Below, piece after piece: positions 28,207-38,718 of a DNA stretch of 64,000 bases. The position numbers were made by a program, and so were the translations under genes. Location of the stretch: contig CAYNTK010000002.1 of the NCBI GenBank assembly GCA_964400285.1, positions 62,001 to 126,000 of the forward strand, written 5' to 3'. Each line of letters opens with the position of its first letter. The stretch's first letter is position 1. This DNA is from FEN-1279 sp964400285. GTDB taxonomy: Bacteria; Bacteroidota; Ignavibacteria; Tepidaquicellales; Tepidaquicellaceae. Under the pieces are notes generated by a model, which did no database searches, was not told where the DNA came from, and was given only the letters and a program-made list of their open reading frames with translations.

Positions 28207-28474
28207 TAACAACATCTAAAATGTTTAGTTATCTTCACCTCGCATTAAAATAATTAGGAATATAATTATTTTCAAATACAACCGTTGCATATAATCAGTG
28301 GTAAACTTATAAAAAGACTAATACCCTATTTTTTTATTTATCTACCTTTATTTTTATAAATAAAAAATATTTCTTATGTCAAAAAATTTGTATGGATTGA
28401 TATTAAAATTGATATTAAATTACGCATATATCTAAAGTAAGCATTTTAAAAAAAAATTAAAAAAGCTTCTTAAT

Positions 28475-28480
28475 AAGGAG
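28475..28480 (+). promoter_or_regulatory. Strong Shine-Dalgarno site of the lipoprotein gene
   Basis: AAGGAG followed by AGGG, 12 nt before the ATG at 28493. Such purine-rich sites are rare in this window, so this one stands out and supports the chosen start. Confidence 0.6.
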
Positions 28481-28492
28481 AGGGATATATTT

Positions 28493-29122
28493 ATGAAGTA
28501 CATTATATACTTGTTAATTCTTCTTTTACCTTTAACCGCCTGCAAGAAATACAAACAATCAGCAAAAAAAGAAATAAAAACACAAAAAACAACTGCGTTA
28601 GAGCTTGATTCTACGGGCGTTCCGCTCGAACCGGGAACGAATTATTTTCCTCTTGAACTCGATACACAAAAAGTTCCTTTTTTATCGAATATGCTTTTTG
28701 CTATGTATGAACCTGTTTTATACGAATCAGGTATTAACAAAGAATCTTATAGATTTTTGTGGCTAAGGACAGTAAAAAATCCCGTAGCTATAAGACTGGA
28801 AAAACAAAACGATACAGTTTCACTTTTTATTAAAGTTACTACAGGAACAGGCGGAGTTGGACCGGGAAGATTGAAAACAAGCGAAGTTAAAACGCTAACA
28901 GCAAAAGAATGGAATGAGTTTTTAGCATTACTAAATCAATGTGACTTTTGGAATATGCCTACGATTGACGATACTAAAATGCTCAAGGGCGAGCAATGGA
29001 TTCTCGAGGGTTATAAAAAAGACGATTTTAATATAACCGAAATCTGGAATCCCGAGCTCGATGACCCTTACAGAAAAGCATGTGAATATCTTTTAGATTT
29101 GGCGGGTATTCCGAAAAATTAG
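28493..29122 (+). CDS. Putative lipoprotein of unknown function
   Basis: A 209-residue exported lipoprotein. The signal sequence MKYIIYLLILLLPLTAC ends in a lipobox (LTAC) with Cys17 as the lipidated residue, followed by a Lys-rich linker. The mature domain contains VAIRLEKQNDTVSLFIKVTT, a glycine-rich GTGGVGPGRL and WNEFLALLNQCDFWNMPT. These look like a small alpha/beta domain, but I do not recognise the family. It is preceded by a good ribosome-binding site and followed by an inverted repeat that may end its transcript. Confidence 0.75.
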   Translation: MKYIIYLLILLLPLTACKKYKQSAKKEIKTQKTTALELDSTGVPLEPGTNYFPLELDTQKVPFLSNMLFAMYEPVLYESGINKESYRFLWLRTVKNPVAIRLEKQNDTVSLFIKVTTGTGGVGPGRLKTSEVKTLTAKEWNEFLALLNQCDFWNMPTIDDTKMLKGEQWILEGYKKDDFNITEIWNPELDDPYRKACEYLLDLAGIPKN

Positions 29123-29144
29123 AAAAGTATTTTTTTCATTTTAT

Positions 29145-29237
29145 AGGTTGCCTCAAATCTGTTTTAAGTGAAAAATTTATGTCTTTTTGTATTTCGTTTG
29201 ATTTGATATAAATATAACTTAATTTTTGAGACAACCT
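29145..29237. repeat. Short element with 13-bp terminal inverted repeats
   Basis: AGGTTGCCTCAAA (29145-29157) and TTTGAGACAACCT (29225-29237) pair at 12 of 13 positions around 67 bp of AT-rich non-coding DNA. The size and arrangement are like a small MITE. TTATA lies before the left end and TTATT after the right end, so no clean target-site duplication is visible. With the T run after it, the structure could also terminate the lipoprotein transcript. Confidence 0.5.
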
Positions 29238-29253
29238 TATTTTTTTATATAAT

Positions 29254-30753
29254 ATGGCAAAGAAAATTAGCATTATTGGTGCAGGTATTGCGGGTCTATC
29301 GGCTGGTTGCTATCTACAAATGAACGGCTATGATACCGAAATTTTCGAATTAAACTCTATACCGGGTGGTCTCTGCACTTCTTGGCACCGCTCGGGATAT
29401 ACTTTTGACGGTTGCTTACATTGGGTTGTCGGTTCAAGTCCAAACGATAATCTCTATTTCCTCTGGAATGAAATTATTGATATGAAAAATACTGAATTCG
29501 TTGATTTTGATTATTATAATAAATACGAAGATTTAAACGGAAATAGTATTACCTTTTATTGCAATGCAGATAAGCTAAAAGAAGAACTACTTAAAAAAGC
29601 TCCCGAAGATAAAATTGTAATTGGAAATTTTATAAAAGCAATTAAAAAATTTTCTAATTTCAACATACCAAACGATAAAGCATCGGAAACTTATACATTT
29701 CTCGACGGATTAAAAATGATTATGAAAGTTATTCCGTATATGAACAGCTATAAAAAGTGGATTGGTTTATCGTTAAACGATTTTTCAAATTTTTTTAAAA
29801 ATGATTTATTAAAAAATTCTCTTAAAGTTTTACCATCAGATGATATTTCGGCATTTTTCATAATTATGATGTTTGCTTGGATGAATAAAAAAAGTGCGGG
29901 ATATCCTATCGGTGGTTCATTAAAATTTTCTCAACTTATAGAAAAAAAATACCTCGAACTCGGCGGCAAGATTAATTACAGAAGCAAGGTTACAAAAATA
30001 ATCGTAAAAAATAAAATTGCAAAAGGGTTACAACTCGAAAATGGAGACACACATTTTTCCGACATCGTAATTTCTGCAGCAGATGGATATTACACAATAT
30101 ATAAAATGCTCGACGGTAATTTTACAGATAAAAAAATCGATAAAATTTATAAAAGCTATAAAACTTTTCCCTCTTACTTACAGGTCTCTCTCGGAGTAAA
30201 TAACTCATTCGATAAAATACCACATTTTTTTAAATTTGAAATCGATAAGCCAATCAGAATAGACGAAAATACAGAATATAAATATTTAAATTTAAGAGTT
30301 TTTAACTTCGATAAAACTATGGCTCCAGAGGGAAAAACTTCAATGTATGTATTGTTCACAACCGATAATTACAAATATTGGGAATATTTAAGAAAAAACG
30401 ATAAAGTAAGATATCAGGAAGAAAAAGATAAAATCGCAAAGGAAGTAATAGAAGAGCTCGATAAAAAATTCGGAAATATAAAATCGAACCTCGAGGAAAT
30501 TGATGTATCTACACCGGCAACTGTTATACGTTATACAAACAATTGGAAAGGAAGCTACGAAGGTTGGTTACCTTCTAAAAAAACTGGTTTGCAGGGATTA
30601 AAGAAAACTCTCCCCGGTCTGGAAAATTTTTATATGATTGGTCAATGGGTGGAAATCGGGGGTGGTGTTCCTACTTGCCTTCTGTCGGGAAGAAATGTTA
30701 CGCAAATAATTTGTAAAAAAGATAATAAGAAATTTATAACTACACATAATTAA
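29254..30753 (+). CDS. CrtI/phytoene-desaturase-like FAD-dependent oxidoreductase
   Basis: A 499-residue flavoprotein of the carotenoid isomerase/desaturase superfamily. The N-terminal dinucleotide fold reads IIGAGIAGLSAGCYL with the acidic residue TEIFE, followed by the conserved PGGLCTSW and FDGCLHWVVG. The middle has GGSLKFSQLIEKKYLELGGK and VISAADGYYT, typical of this superfamily. The C terminus has the FAD-closing segment FYMIGQWVEIGGGVPTCLL. The substrate could be a carotenoid, retinoid-like or other polyene lipid; there is no phytoene synthase or other crt gene nearby, so carotenoid synthesis is not established. It lies 19 nt before the permease gene and is probably co-transcribed with it. 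Confidence 0.88.
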   Translation: MAKKISIIGAGIAGLSAGCYLQMNGYDTEIFELNSIPGGLCTSWHRSGYTFDGCLHWVVGSSPNDNLYFLWNEIIDMKNTEFVDFDYYNKYEDLNGNSITFYCNADKLKEELLKKAPEDKIVIGNFIKAIKKFSNFNIPNDKASETYTFLDGLKMIMKVIPYMNSYKKWIGLSLNDFSNFFKNDLLKNSLKVLPSDDISAFFIIMMFAWMNKKSAGYPIGGSLKFSQLIEKKYLELGGKINYRSKVTKIIVKNKIAKGLQLENGDTHFSDIVISAADGYYTIYKMLDGNFTDKKIDKIYKSYKTFPSYLQVSLGVNNSFDKIPHFFKFEIDKPIRIDENTEYKYLNLRVFNFDKTMAPEGKTSMYVLFTTDNYKYWEYLRKNDKVRYQEEKDKIAKEVIEELDKKFGNIKSNLEEIDVSTPATVIRYTNNWKGSYEGWLPSKKTGLQGLKKTLPGLENFYMIGQWVEIGGGVPTCLLSGRNVTQIICKKDNKKFITTHN

Positions 30754-30772
30754 TCTAAAAAAGGAAACCTTT

Positions 30773-32275
30773 ATGAATCAATACTTCGCACGAAAACCTC
30801 TTAGTCTTTTACTGGAAGAGATGAAAGGAGAAAATCGTCTTCGCAGGATTCTTGGACCTGTAACATTAACAAGCCTTGGTGTAGGAGCAATCATAGGAAC
30901 AGGAATTTTTGTTCTCACAGGAATTGCCGCACACGATAAAGCTGGACCTGCAATTATTGTATCTTTTATGGCTGCTGGTATTGCTTGCGTTTTTGCTGCT
31001 ATGTGCTATGCTGAATTTGCTTCTATGGTTCCCGTAGCTGGCTCTGCTTATACTTATGCTTATGCTACTATGGGAGAATTATTTGCTTGGATTATCGGTT
31101 GGGATTTAGTCTTGGAATACGCAGTCGGCTCTGCCGCTATAGCTCACGGGTGGTCTCACTACTTTCAGGATTTCATAGGAATTTTTGGTCTTAAGCTACC
31201 ATCAATTTTTACTAAAGCACCGACTGACTTCGACCCTGCACTTGGGCATTTCGTAGCTACTGGAACTATAGTTGATTTGCCCGCAGTCTTAATCACTGCT
31301 ATTATTACAGTTATTCTAATTAAAGGGATTAGAGAAAGTGCAACTTTTAACGCTACTATGGTTATTATTAAAGTAGCAATAGTGTTACTCGTTATTGGTG
31401 TTGGAGCATTTTACATTAATCCCGATAATTGGTCAAACTTTGCACCATTTGGTTATGGAGGTTTAACTTTCTTTGGAAAAACTATTTGGGGTCAGGAAGC
31501 AGTCGATGGAGCACCACTTGGTATGCTTGCAGGTGCGGCTATGATTTTCTTTGCATATATTGGTTTCGATTCTGTTTCCACTCACGCAGAAGAAGCTAAA
31601 AAACCGCAGAAAGATGTTCCTATCGGAATTATAGCTTCTCTTCTTATTTGCACTGTTCTATATATTTTAGTTGCAGGTGTATTAACAGGAATGGTTCCCT
31701 ATAACGAAATTCATATCGACGCTCCCGTATCCGATGCATTCAATAGAGTAGGTCTTACTTGGGCTCAATTTGTAGTTTCACTCGGAGCTTTAGCAGGAAT
31801 TACTTCTGTATTGCTTGTTATGATGTTAAGCCAACCAAGAGTATTACTTGCTATGGCAAGAGATGGTCTTGTTCCTCCGAGTATATTCGGAGCTGTTCAC
31901 GAAAAATTCCGAACTCCTTGGAAATCGACTATTATTACAGGAATTTTTGTAGGTCTATTGGCAGGATTTTTACCACTTAGAGTTTTAGCGGAATTAGTAA
32001 ATATTGGGACGCTCTTTGCCTTCGTAGTTGTATGCACCGCAGTTTTAATTATGAGGAAAAAACACCCAGAAGCGGAAAGGCCTTTTAAAGCTCCACTGTT
32101 CCCGCTTGTTCCGATTTTGGGAATTTTAACTTGTGCAATTTTAATGTTTTCTCTTCCGCTTGAAAATTGGTTTAGATTATTCGGATGGCTCGCCATAGGT
32201 ATGTTGATTTATTTCTTCTATGGCAGAAAACATAGTGTTATGCATAGATTAATCCAAAATGGTGAAGTAAAATAA
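30773..32275 (+). CDS. APC-superfamily amino acid permease (cationic amino acid transporter-like)
   Basis: Inner-membrane amino-acid transporter of 500 residues with about 12 transmembrane helices. The first helix has the substrate-binding unwound motif VGAIIGTGIFVLTG. Other landmarks are GSAYTYAYATMGELFAWIIG, WDLVLEYAVGSAAIAHGWS, FFAYIGFDSVSTHAEEAKKP, MLSQPRVLLAMARDGL and the C-terminal GTLFAFVVVCTAVLIMRKK. This pattern matches the CAT/YfnA branch; specificity cannot be read from sequence. A Shine-Dalgarno-like AAGGAAA (30761-30767) precedes the ATG. A strong terminator follows. Confidence 0.93.
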   Translation: MNQYFARKPLSLLLEEMKGENRLRRILGPVTLTSLGVGAIIGTGIFVLTGIAAHDKAGPAIIVSFMAAGIACVFAAMCYAEFASMVPVAGSAYTYAYATMGELFAWIIGWDLVLEYAVGSAAIAHGWSHYFQDFIGIFGLKLPSIFTKAPTDFDPALGHFVATGTIVDLPAVLITAIITVILIKGIRESATFNATMVIIKVAIVLLVIGVGAFYINPDNWSNFAPFGYGGLTFFGKTIWGQEAVDGAPLGMLAGAAMIFFAYIGFDSVSTHAEEAKKPQKDVPIGIIASLLICTVLYILVAGVLTGMVPYNEIHIDAPVSDAFNRVGLTWAQFVVSLGALAGITSVLLVMMLSQPRVLLAMARDGLVPPSIFGAVHEKFRTPWKSTIITGIFVGLLAGFLPLRVLAELVNIGTLFAFVVVCTAVLIMRKKHPEAERPFKAPLFPLVPILGILTCAILMFSLPLENWFRLFGWLAIGMLIYFFYGRKHSVMHRLIQNGEVK

Positions 32276-32292
32276 TTTAAATATACTTTTTC

Positions 32293-32328
32293 AAAAAAAC
32301 GTTCTCGATTTATCGTGAACGTTTTTTT
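32293..32328 (+). terminator. Intrinsic terminator after the permease gene
   Basis: A 12-bp stem, AAAAAAACGTTC with GAACGTTTTTTT, whose loop contains a small inner CGA/TCG pairing. A T-rich run follows. It lies 17 nt after the stop and isolates the macroglobulin gene downstream. Confidence 0.85.
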
Positions 32329-32464
32329 ATTTATTTTTTTCGGAACAGTATTTGCACTTGTGAGTATAAAAAAGTAGACACTTAATTTTTTTGTATTTTA
32401 AAACATTTAAATTGCATATTTTAAAAAAATTCAATCTAAAATCATTAAAATTATATATTAATTT

Positions 32465-35400
32465 ATGAGAACAAAAATCTTTGTACCGTTATTTTTACTT
32501 TTTTCCTTTATACTTGTAGCCAATTCGGTTACCTATACAAAAGAAAAAAATTCATCGAAAAAAGCTCCTGTTTTTTTCGATGACTATCAAAAAGACTGGA
32601 AAGTGGTCGATTCACTGATAAGCTATGGATTGCCAAAATCCGCTTTAGAAATAGTCGAAAAGATTTATTCGAAAGCAAAAAATGAAAACAATCCACCTAA
32701 TTTAATTAAATCCATTATATATAGAGCAAGATTAAAAATTAATATTCAGGAGGATTCTTACGAAACGAATATCAAAGACCTGACAGAGGAGATAAATAAC
32801 TCTTCATTTCCCGTTAAACCCGTTTTACAATCTATGCTTGCGGAAATGTATTGGTCTTATTATCAGGCAAACCGATATAAAATTCTCGATAGAACTAAAA
32901 CGGTAAATTTTGTTCAAGATGATATCAAGACTTGGGATTTAAGCAAATTCACAGAAAAAGTTATTTATTATTATAAAGAATCTCTAAGCGATGTAGCAAA
33001 CCTTCAAAGCATTAACATCGAAATATATAATGAAATATTAAACGATTATAATAATAATCCCGAACCTCCAAATGGAAGAGTTTTCAGACCGACTCTTTAC
33101 GATTTCCTTGCACATAGAGCAATAGATTTCTTTATGAACCGAGAATCGGATTTGACAAGACCAGCAGAACAATTCACATTAAACGACCCGAAATATTTTT
33201 CGAGTGCAAAAGAGTTTGCAGATTTTGAAATCAAAACAAACGATATTCAATCTTTCGATTTTTATGCAATAACATTATTACAAGATTTAATAAAATTTCA
33301 TCTTAAAGATAATTCTCCCGAAGCATTGATAGATGTGGACTTAAAAAGACTTAACTACGTTCACGACAATTCCGGAAATGAAGATAAAATGAATTTATAC
33401 CTTAAAGCACTCGACGACTTGGAGCAGAAATATTCCGACCACCCTTCTTCCACTATGGTAAGTTATTATAAAGCAAATTACATCTTTAACCGCAGCAGAA
33501 AATATGACCCGAATAAATCAGATGAATATAAATGGGACGCAAAAACTGCTTATGATATTTGCGAAAATGCTATTAAAAAATTTCCCGAATCTGACGGAGC
33601 ATTTAATTGTAAAAGTGTTCAGTCGAATATAACTCAAAAAAATTTAAATTTAGAGATTGAAAATATTAATCTTCCCAATAAACCTTTTAAATGCCTTACA
33701 ACATATAAAAACGTTAATACTTTATATTTCAGAGTTATAAAGACTTCTCAAGATGATATAAGGAAAATTCTCTCGAGCATAGATAATACTTATGGTTATT
33801 CTAACGATAAATTAAATGAACGTTTGATTGAATTTTATTCGAGAGAAAATCCCGTAGAGAAATTTTCTATAAATTTACCGAACGATAATGACTATCAGGA
33901 ACATAGAGTGGAAATAAAAATTTCACCTCTTGGTTATGGTGAATATATAATACTTGCAGGAACTAACGAAAATCTTAGCTATGAAAAAAATGCAGTTGCT
34001 TATTGCTTTACCACAATTTCTAACATCAGCTTTATCAATAGAAATACTCCAAGCGGTGAGATGGAGTTTTACGTTTTTAATAGACTTACAGGTGAACCAA
34101 TGAGCAATGTCGATGCTACTATATTCTACCAAAAATATGACCCCGATACTTATAAATATGATTATAAAAAAGGTAATTCTTATAAAACAGACGGTGATGG
34201 ATATTTTGTAATAAAAGCTCCTAAAGAATATATGACTTACTATGTAGAATTCGAAAAAGATAATGACTACTTAAATTCGGCATTAAACGGAAGAGATTTT
34301 TTGAATACATATTATTTAAATGGTCTATTTTACCAATATGAATACGAACCATATAAAATTACACCTTATAAATATGTTTACTTTTTTACCGACAGAGCTA
34401 TTTACAGACCCGGACAAACTATTTATTTCAAAGGTATAGCAATCGAAACTCAAGGTAAGGAGAATAAAATTTTAGCCAATTATGATGTTAGAGTATTATT
34501 TAAAGATGTAAATTACAAAGAAATATCGAGTTTAAATTTAAGGAGCAATGAATATGGAACTTTCAACGGGTCTTTCGTTGCACCTACTGGTGTATTAAAC
34601 GGAAGGATGACAATTCTTGTCGAAGGAATGGGCTCTATAAATGTTCAAGTAGAAGATTATAAGCGTCCGAAATTCGAAGTGAAATTCGATGAGATAAAAG
34701 GTAGCTACAGACTTGGTGATGAAGTCAGCGTTAAAGGGATAGCAAAAACATATTCGGGTGCAAACGTAGATAACGCAACAGTAAAATATAGAGTTGTTAG
34801 AAAAGCTATATTCCCCTACTGGTGGTTTTATTGGTATGGATATTATCCTTCATCACCAGAAGTAGAAATTTTAAATGGCTCAACGACAACGAACGAAAAT
34901 GGTGAATTCGAAGTTAAGTTCAACGCCATTCCTGATAAAACCGTTCCGAAAGAATCGAAACCATATTTTACTTACCTTGTTACTGCAGATGTTACCGATA
35001 TAAATGGCGAGACAAGAAGTAGTAATAAATCGGTTTCGGTTGGATATAATTCTTTAATTATCGGTGTTGATATTCCCGGTAGCTTGGATAAAAACGATAA
35101 ATCAGATTTTAAAATTAAAACTACTAATCTTAACGGAGAATTTGAACCAGCTAAAGGAACTATTTCGATTTTCAAATTAAAAAGTCCCGACAGAACATAT
35201 CAAAATTCCATATTACAAAAACCCGATAAATACTTATATACACAGGAAGAATACAGAAAATATTTTCCGAATGATGCCTATGGAGATGAAAATAATATTT
35301 ATAAATGGGAAAGGGAATTTAAAGTTGACGAAGTGAATTTTAATACTGCCGAGGATTCGATACTTCATTTGAAAAACCTTAATCAATGGAATCAAGGAAT

Positions 35401-38400
35401 GTATCTAATCGAAATGAATAGTAAAGATAAATTTGGCGAAGAAGTAAAAGAATTATTCTACTTTACTGCATATAGCACAGGAGAGAAAACTCTTCCCTAT
35501 CCAAACACGAACTGGTTTCAGGTAATTAAAGAAAAAGCAGAACCCGGAGACTTTGCAGCATTTCTTGCGGGATGTGGTTTTAATTCCAAAGTATTATACG
35601 AAATAGAACAAGACGGAAATATTCTCGAAAAACAATTCGTTACAATTAATAATGAACAAAAATATTTTACGATTCCTATTAAAGAAGATTATAGAGGTAA
35701 TATTATAATACATTATGTTTATATTGTAAACAATCGAGCATATTCAAACAAACAGATTATCGAAGTACCTTTTACAAATAAAATGCTCGATATTTCATTC
35801 GAAACGTTCAGGAATAAACTTCAAGCAGGTGAAAATGAGGAATGGAGACTAAGAATAAAAGGCAAATACGGAGATAAAGTTGCCGCAGAAATGGTTGCTT
35901 CGCTTTATGACGCTTCACTCGATGCTTTCAAACCAAATAACTGGGGATTGAGTTTATACTATCCTTATCCAAGCAAACTCTATTGGGATATAGACAACGG
36001 TTTTGGACATTCAGATTCCTATTTATACCAGAAGGAATGGTATCAATATTATTATGCGAAATATTTCTATTATGACTATTTAAATTGGTTTGGTTACCCA
36101 ATTTCTTCGCATTATAGAAACGGATACACTATGGATTTTATGGAACAAAGATTGCTATATGCCCCAGAAGTATCCAAGACGGAATATGATGGGAAAGGAG
36201 TAGACGAGACTAAAGTAAGGAAAAAAGATAAAATGAAGAATGGTGATGATGAAGAAATCTCAGATGAAAAAACCTCAAAAAAAGAAACAGGGAAAGAAAT
36301 TGTAGAAGGGATTAAAACCGAAGAAATAACAGGAGTTACCGCAAGAAAAAATTTCAACGAAACAGCATTCTTCTATCCCGAACTAAGGACGGATGAAAAC
36401 GGAGAAATAATAGTAAAGTTCCAGATTCCCGAAGCACTTACAAAATGGAAAATGCTCGGATTCGCTCATACAAAGGATTTGAAAATCGGCTTTGCTCAAA
36501 ATGAACTCGTAACTCAAAAAGAGCTTATGGTAGTTCCGAATCCACCGAGATTTTTCAGAGAAAGCGATAAAATCACTTTCAGTGCAAAAATTACAAACCT
36601 GTCGGAAAAAGATTTATCGGGAAATGCACAACTCGAGCTTTTCGATGCTTTCACTATGAAGCCAATAGACGATTGGTTTGGTAATAAACAAAAAATCGTA
36701 GCATTCGAAACCAAAAAAGGTTTAAGCACTTCGGTTAGTTGGACTCTGGATATTCCATTCGGTGTGGACGCAGTTACTTATAAAATAGTTGCAAAAGCAG
36801 ATAACTACGCAGATGGTGAAGAGAATACACTGCCGGTTTTGACGAATAGAATGCTCGTTACCGAAACTCTTCCTCTGCCAATAAGGTCGAATCAAACTAA
36901 AAATTTCAAATTCGATAAACTTGTTAATAATACTTCTTCAACAGCAACAAATTATAAACTGACTCTCGAGTTCACTTCAAACCCTGCGTGGTATGCAGTT
37001 CAAGCATTACCTTACATTATGGAGTATCCATGGGAATGTGCAGAAAATACTTTCGCAAGAATTTATGCAAACAGCATTGCTTCCCATATCGCAAATTCGA
37101 ATCCGAAAATAAAACAGGTATTCGATACGTGGGCAAAATATGAGCCGAATGCACTACTCTCGAACCTTGACAAAAACGAAGAGCTAAAAGCAGTAATGCT
37201 CGAAGAAACACCGTGGGTAAGAGAAGCTAAGGATGAAGGAGAAAGGAAAAGAAGAGTTGGAGTTCTTTTTGAAATCAATAGAATGACAAAAGAGCTTGAC
37301 AAAGCGACAACGAAACTTAGCAAGATGCAATATTCAAACGGCGGATGGCCTTGGTTCGAAGGTATGCCCGAAGACAGGTATATCACACAATACATCATAG
37401 GTGGATTTGGACACCTCGATAAACTGGGTATTAAAAAAATCCGTGAAGATTATACCGTGTGGAATATGGTTACGAATGGGATTAGATATATGGACTATAT
37501 GGTTAAGAAAGATTATGATTATCTCGTCGAACTCGCTAAAGAAGGCAAGATTAAACTTTCGGATAATCATCTCTGGCAGATTGATATTAATTATCTATAT
37601 GCAAGAAGTTACTTTCTCGATATTCCTATACCCGAAGAATCTAAAGAAGCGTTTAACTACTTCAAAGGTCAGGAAGAAAAATACTGGTTACAAAATAGTC
37701 GATACCTGCAGGGTATGATTGCACTATCACTTTACAGATACGGAAATACAACAGTCCCCGATATGATTATAAAATCATTCAACGAAAACGCAATTCATAA
37801 CGAAGAACTTGGTATGTATTGGAAAGATAACGAATACGGCTGGTATTGGTATCAGGCACCAATAGAAACACAAGCATTGCTAATCGAAGTTTATGATGAA
37901 GTTGCTAAAGATAAAAATGCAGTAGATGAATTGAAAGTTTGGCTACTGAAACAAAAACAAACACAGGATTGGAAAACCACGAAAGCCACAGCGGAAGCGT
38001 GTTACGCACTACTTTTAAGAGGAACGGATTGGCTCGCAACCGAAGTAATGGTAGATATCACGCTCGGCAGTCAGAAAATTGACCCAAAAAATCTACCTGA
38101 TGTAAAGGTCGAAGCAGGAACAGGATATTTTAAAACTTCGTGGTATTATGATGAAATCAAACCTGAAATGGGAAACATCACAGTTACTAAAAAAGATGAA
38201 GGCGTAAGCTGGGGTGCGATGTATTGGCAATACTTCGAACAACTCGATAAAATCACACGTGCAGAAACTCCTTTGAAGCTTGATAAAAAACTCTTCCTGC
38301 AGGAAAATACTTCAACAGGTCCGGTGATTACACCTATTTCTGATAACACACAATTAAAAGTTGGTGATTTAGTAAAAGTTCGTATTGAACTCCGTGCCGA

Positions 38401-38689
38401 TAGAGATATGGAATACGTTCATATGAAAGATATGCGAGCCGCTTGCTTCGAGCCGCTGAATGTAATTTCGCAATATAAATATCAGGGCGGACTCGGATAT
38501 TACGAAAGCACTCGCGATGCCTCCACCAATTTCTTCTTCGGCTGGCTGCCAAAAGGAACTTACGTATTTGAATATTCCTTAAGGGTAACAAATACGGGAG
38601 ATTTCTCGAACGGCATAACTACGATTCAATGTATGTATGCCCCTGAATTTAGCTCGCACTCGGAAGGAGTAAGAGTGGTGGTCAAATAA
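32465..38689 (+). CDS. Bacterial alpha-2-macroglobulin family protein, thioester site degenerate
   Basis: A very large exported protein (2074 residues) of the protease-trapping alpha-2-macroglobulin family, expected in the periplasm or at the surface. A signal peptide (MRTKIFVPLFLLFSFILVANS) without a lipobox is followed by ~400 helical residues. Macroglobulin domains follow, with the MG2 hallmark FFTDRAIYRPGQTIYFKG (~640). Residues ~1236-1294 are a charged Lys/Glu-rich insert. The conserved alpha-2-macroglobulin domain begins ETAFFYPELRTDENGE (~1299). At Cys1525 the sequence is YPWECAENTF, whereas the thioester needs CxEQ, so Gln is Asn. The downstream alpha-alpha barrel is present (SNGGWPWFEG). 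No pbpC-like gene is adjacent. A remnant of a second copy's 3' end lies at 39974. Confidence 0.93.
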   Translation: MRTKIFVPLFLLFSFILVANSVTYTKEKNSSKKAPVFFDDYQKDWKVVDSLISYGLPKSALEIVEKIYSKAKNENNPPNLIKSIIYRARLKINIQEDSYETNIKDLTEEINNSSFPVKPVLQSMLAEMYWSYYQANRYKILDRTKTVNFVQDDIKTWDLSKFTEKVIYYYKESLSDVANLQSINIEIYNEILNDYNNNPEPPNGRVFRPTLYDFLAHRAIDFFMNRESDLTRPAEQFTLNDPKYFSSAKEFADFEIKTNDIQSFDFYAITLLQDLIKFHLKDNSPEALIDVDLKRLNYVHDNSGNEDKMNLYLKALDDLEQKYSDHPSSTMVSYYKANYIFNRSRKYDPNKSDEYKWDAKTAYDICENAIKKFPESDGAFNCKSVQSNITQKNLNLEIENINLPNKPFKCLTTYKNVNTLYFRVIKTSQDDIRKILSSIDNTYGYSNDKLNERLIEFYSRENPVEKFSINLPNDNDYQEHRVEIKISPLGYGEYIILAGTNENLSYEKNAVAYCFTTISNISFINRNTPSGEMEFYVFNRLTGEPMSNVDATIFYQKYDPDTYKYDYKKGNSYKTDGDGYFVIKAPKEYMTYYVEFEKDNDYLNSALNGRDFLNTYYLNGLFYQYEYEPYKITPYKYVYFFTDRAIYRPGQTIYFKGIAIETQGKENKILANYDVRVLFKDVNYKEISSLNLRSNEYGTFNGSFVAPTGVLNGRMTILVEGMGSINVQVEDYKRPKFEVKFDEIKGSYRLGDEVSVKGIAKTYSGANVDNATVKYRVVRKAIFPYWWFYWYGYYPSSPEVEILNGSTTTNENGEFEVKFNAIPDKTVPKESKPYFTYLVTADVTDINGETRSSNKSVSVGYNSLIIGVDIPGSLDKNDKSDFKIKTTNLNGEFEPAKGTISIFKLKSPDRTYQNSILQKPDKYLYTQEEYRKYFPNDAYGDENNIYKWEREFKVDEVNFNTAEDSILHLKNLNQWNQGMYLIEMNSKDKFGEEVKELFYFTAYSTGEKTLPYPNTNWFQVIKEKAEPGDFAAFLAGCGFNSKVLYEIEQDGNILEKQFVTINNEQKYFTIPIKEDYRGNIIIHYVYIVNNRAYSNKQIIEVPFTNKMLDISFETFRNKLQAGENEEWRLRIKGKYGDKVAAEMVASLYDASLDAFKPNNWGLSLYYPYPSKLYWDIDNGFGHSDSYLYQKEWYQYYYAKYFYYDYLNWFGYPISSHYRNGYTMDFMEQRLLYAPEVSKTEYDGKGVDETKVRKKDKMKNGDDEEISDEKTSKKETGKEIVEGIKTEEITGVTARKNFNETAFFYPELRTDENGEIIVKFQIPEALTKWKMLGFAHTKDLKIGFAQNELVTQKELMVVPNPPRFFRESDKITFSAKITNLSEKDLSGNAQLELFDAFTMKPIDDWFGNKQKIVAFETKKGLSTSVSWTLDIPFGVDAVTYKIVAKADNYADGEENTLPVLTNRMLVTETLPLPIRSNQTKNFKFDKLVNNTSSTATNYKLTLEFTSNPAWYAVQALPYIMEYPWECAENTFARIYANSIASHIANSNPKIKQVFDTWAKYEPNALLSNLDKNEELKAVMLEETPWVREAKDEGERKRRVGVLFEINRMTKELDKATTKLSKMQYSNGGWPWFEGMPEDRYITQYIIGGFGHLDKLGIKKIREDYTVWNMVTNGIRYMDYMVKKDYDYLVELAKEGKIKLSDNHLWQIDINYLYARSYFLDIPIPEESKEAFNYFKGQEEKYWLQNSRYLQGMIALSLYRYGNTTVPDMIIKSFNENAIHNEELGMYWKDNEYGWYWYQAPIETQALLIEVYDEVAKDKNAVDELKVWLLKQKQTQDWKTTKATAEACYALLLRGTDWLATEVMVDITLGSQKIDPKNLPDVKVEAGTGYFKTSWYYDEIKPEMGNITVTKKDEGVSWGAMYWQYFEQLDKITRAETPLKLDKKLFLQENTSTGPVITPISDNTQLKVGDLVKVRIELRADRDMEYVHMKDMRAACFEPLNVISQYKYQGGLGYYESTRDASTNFFFGWLPKGTYVFEYSLRVTNTGDFSNGITTIQCMYAPEFSSHSEGVRVVVK

Positions 38690-38718
38690 AAGATTATATT
38701 ATAAATAATGTCTTTATA

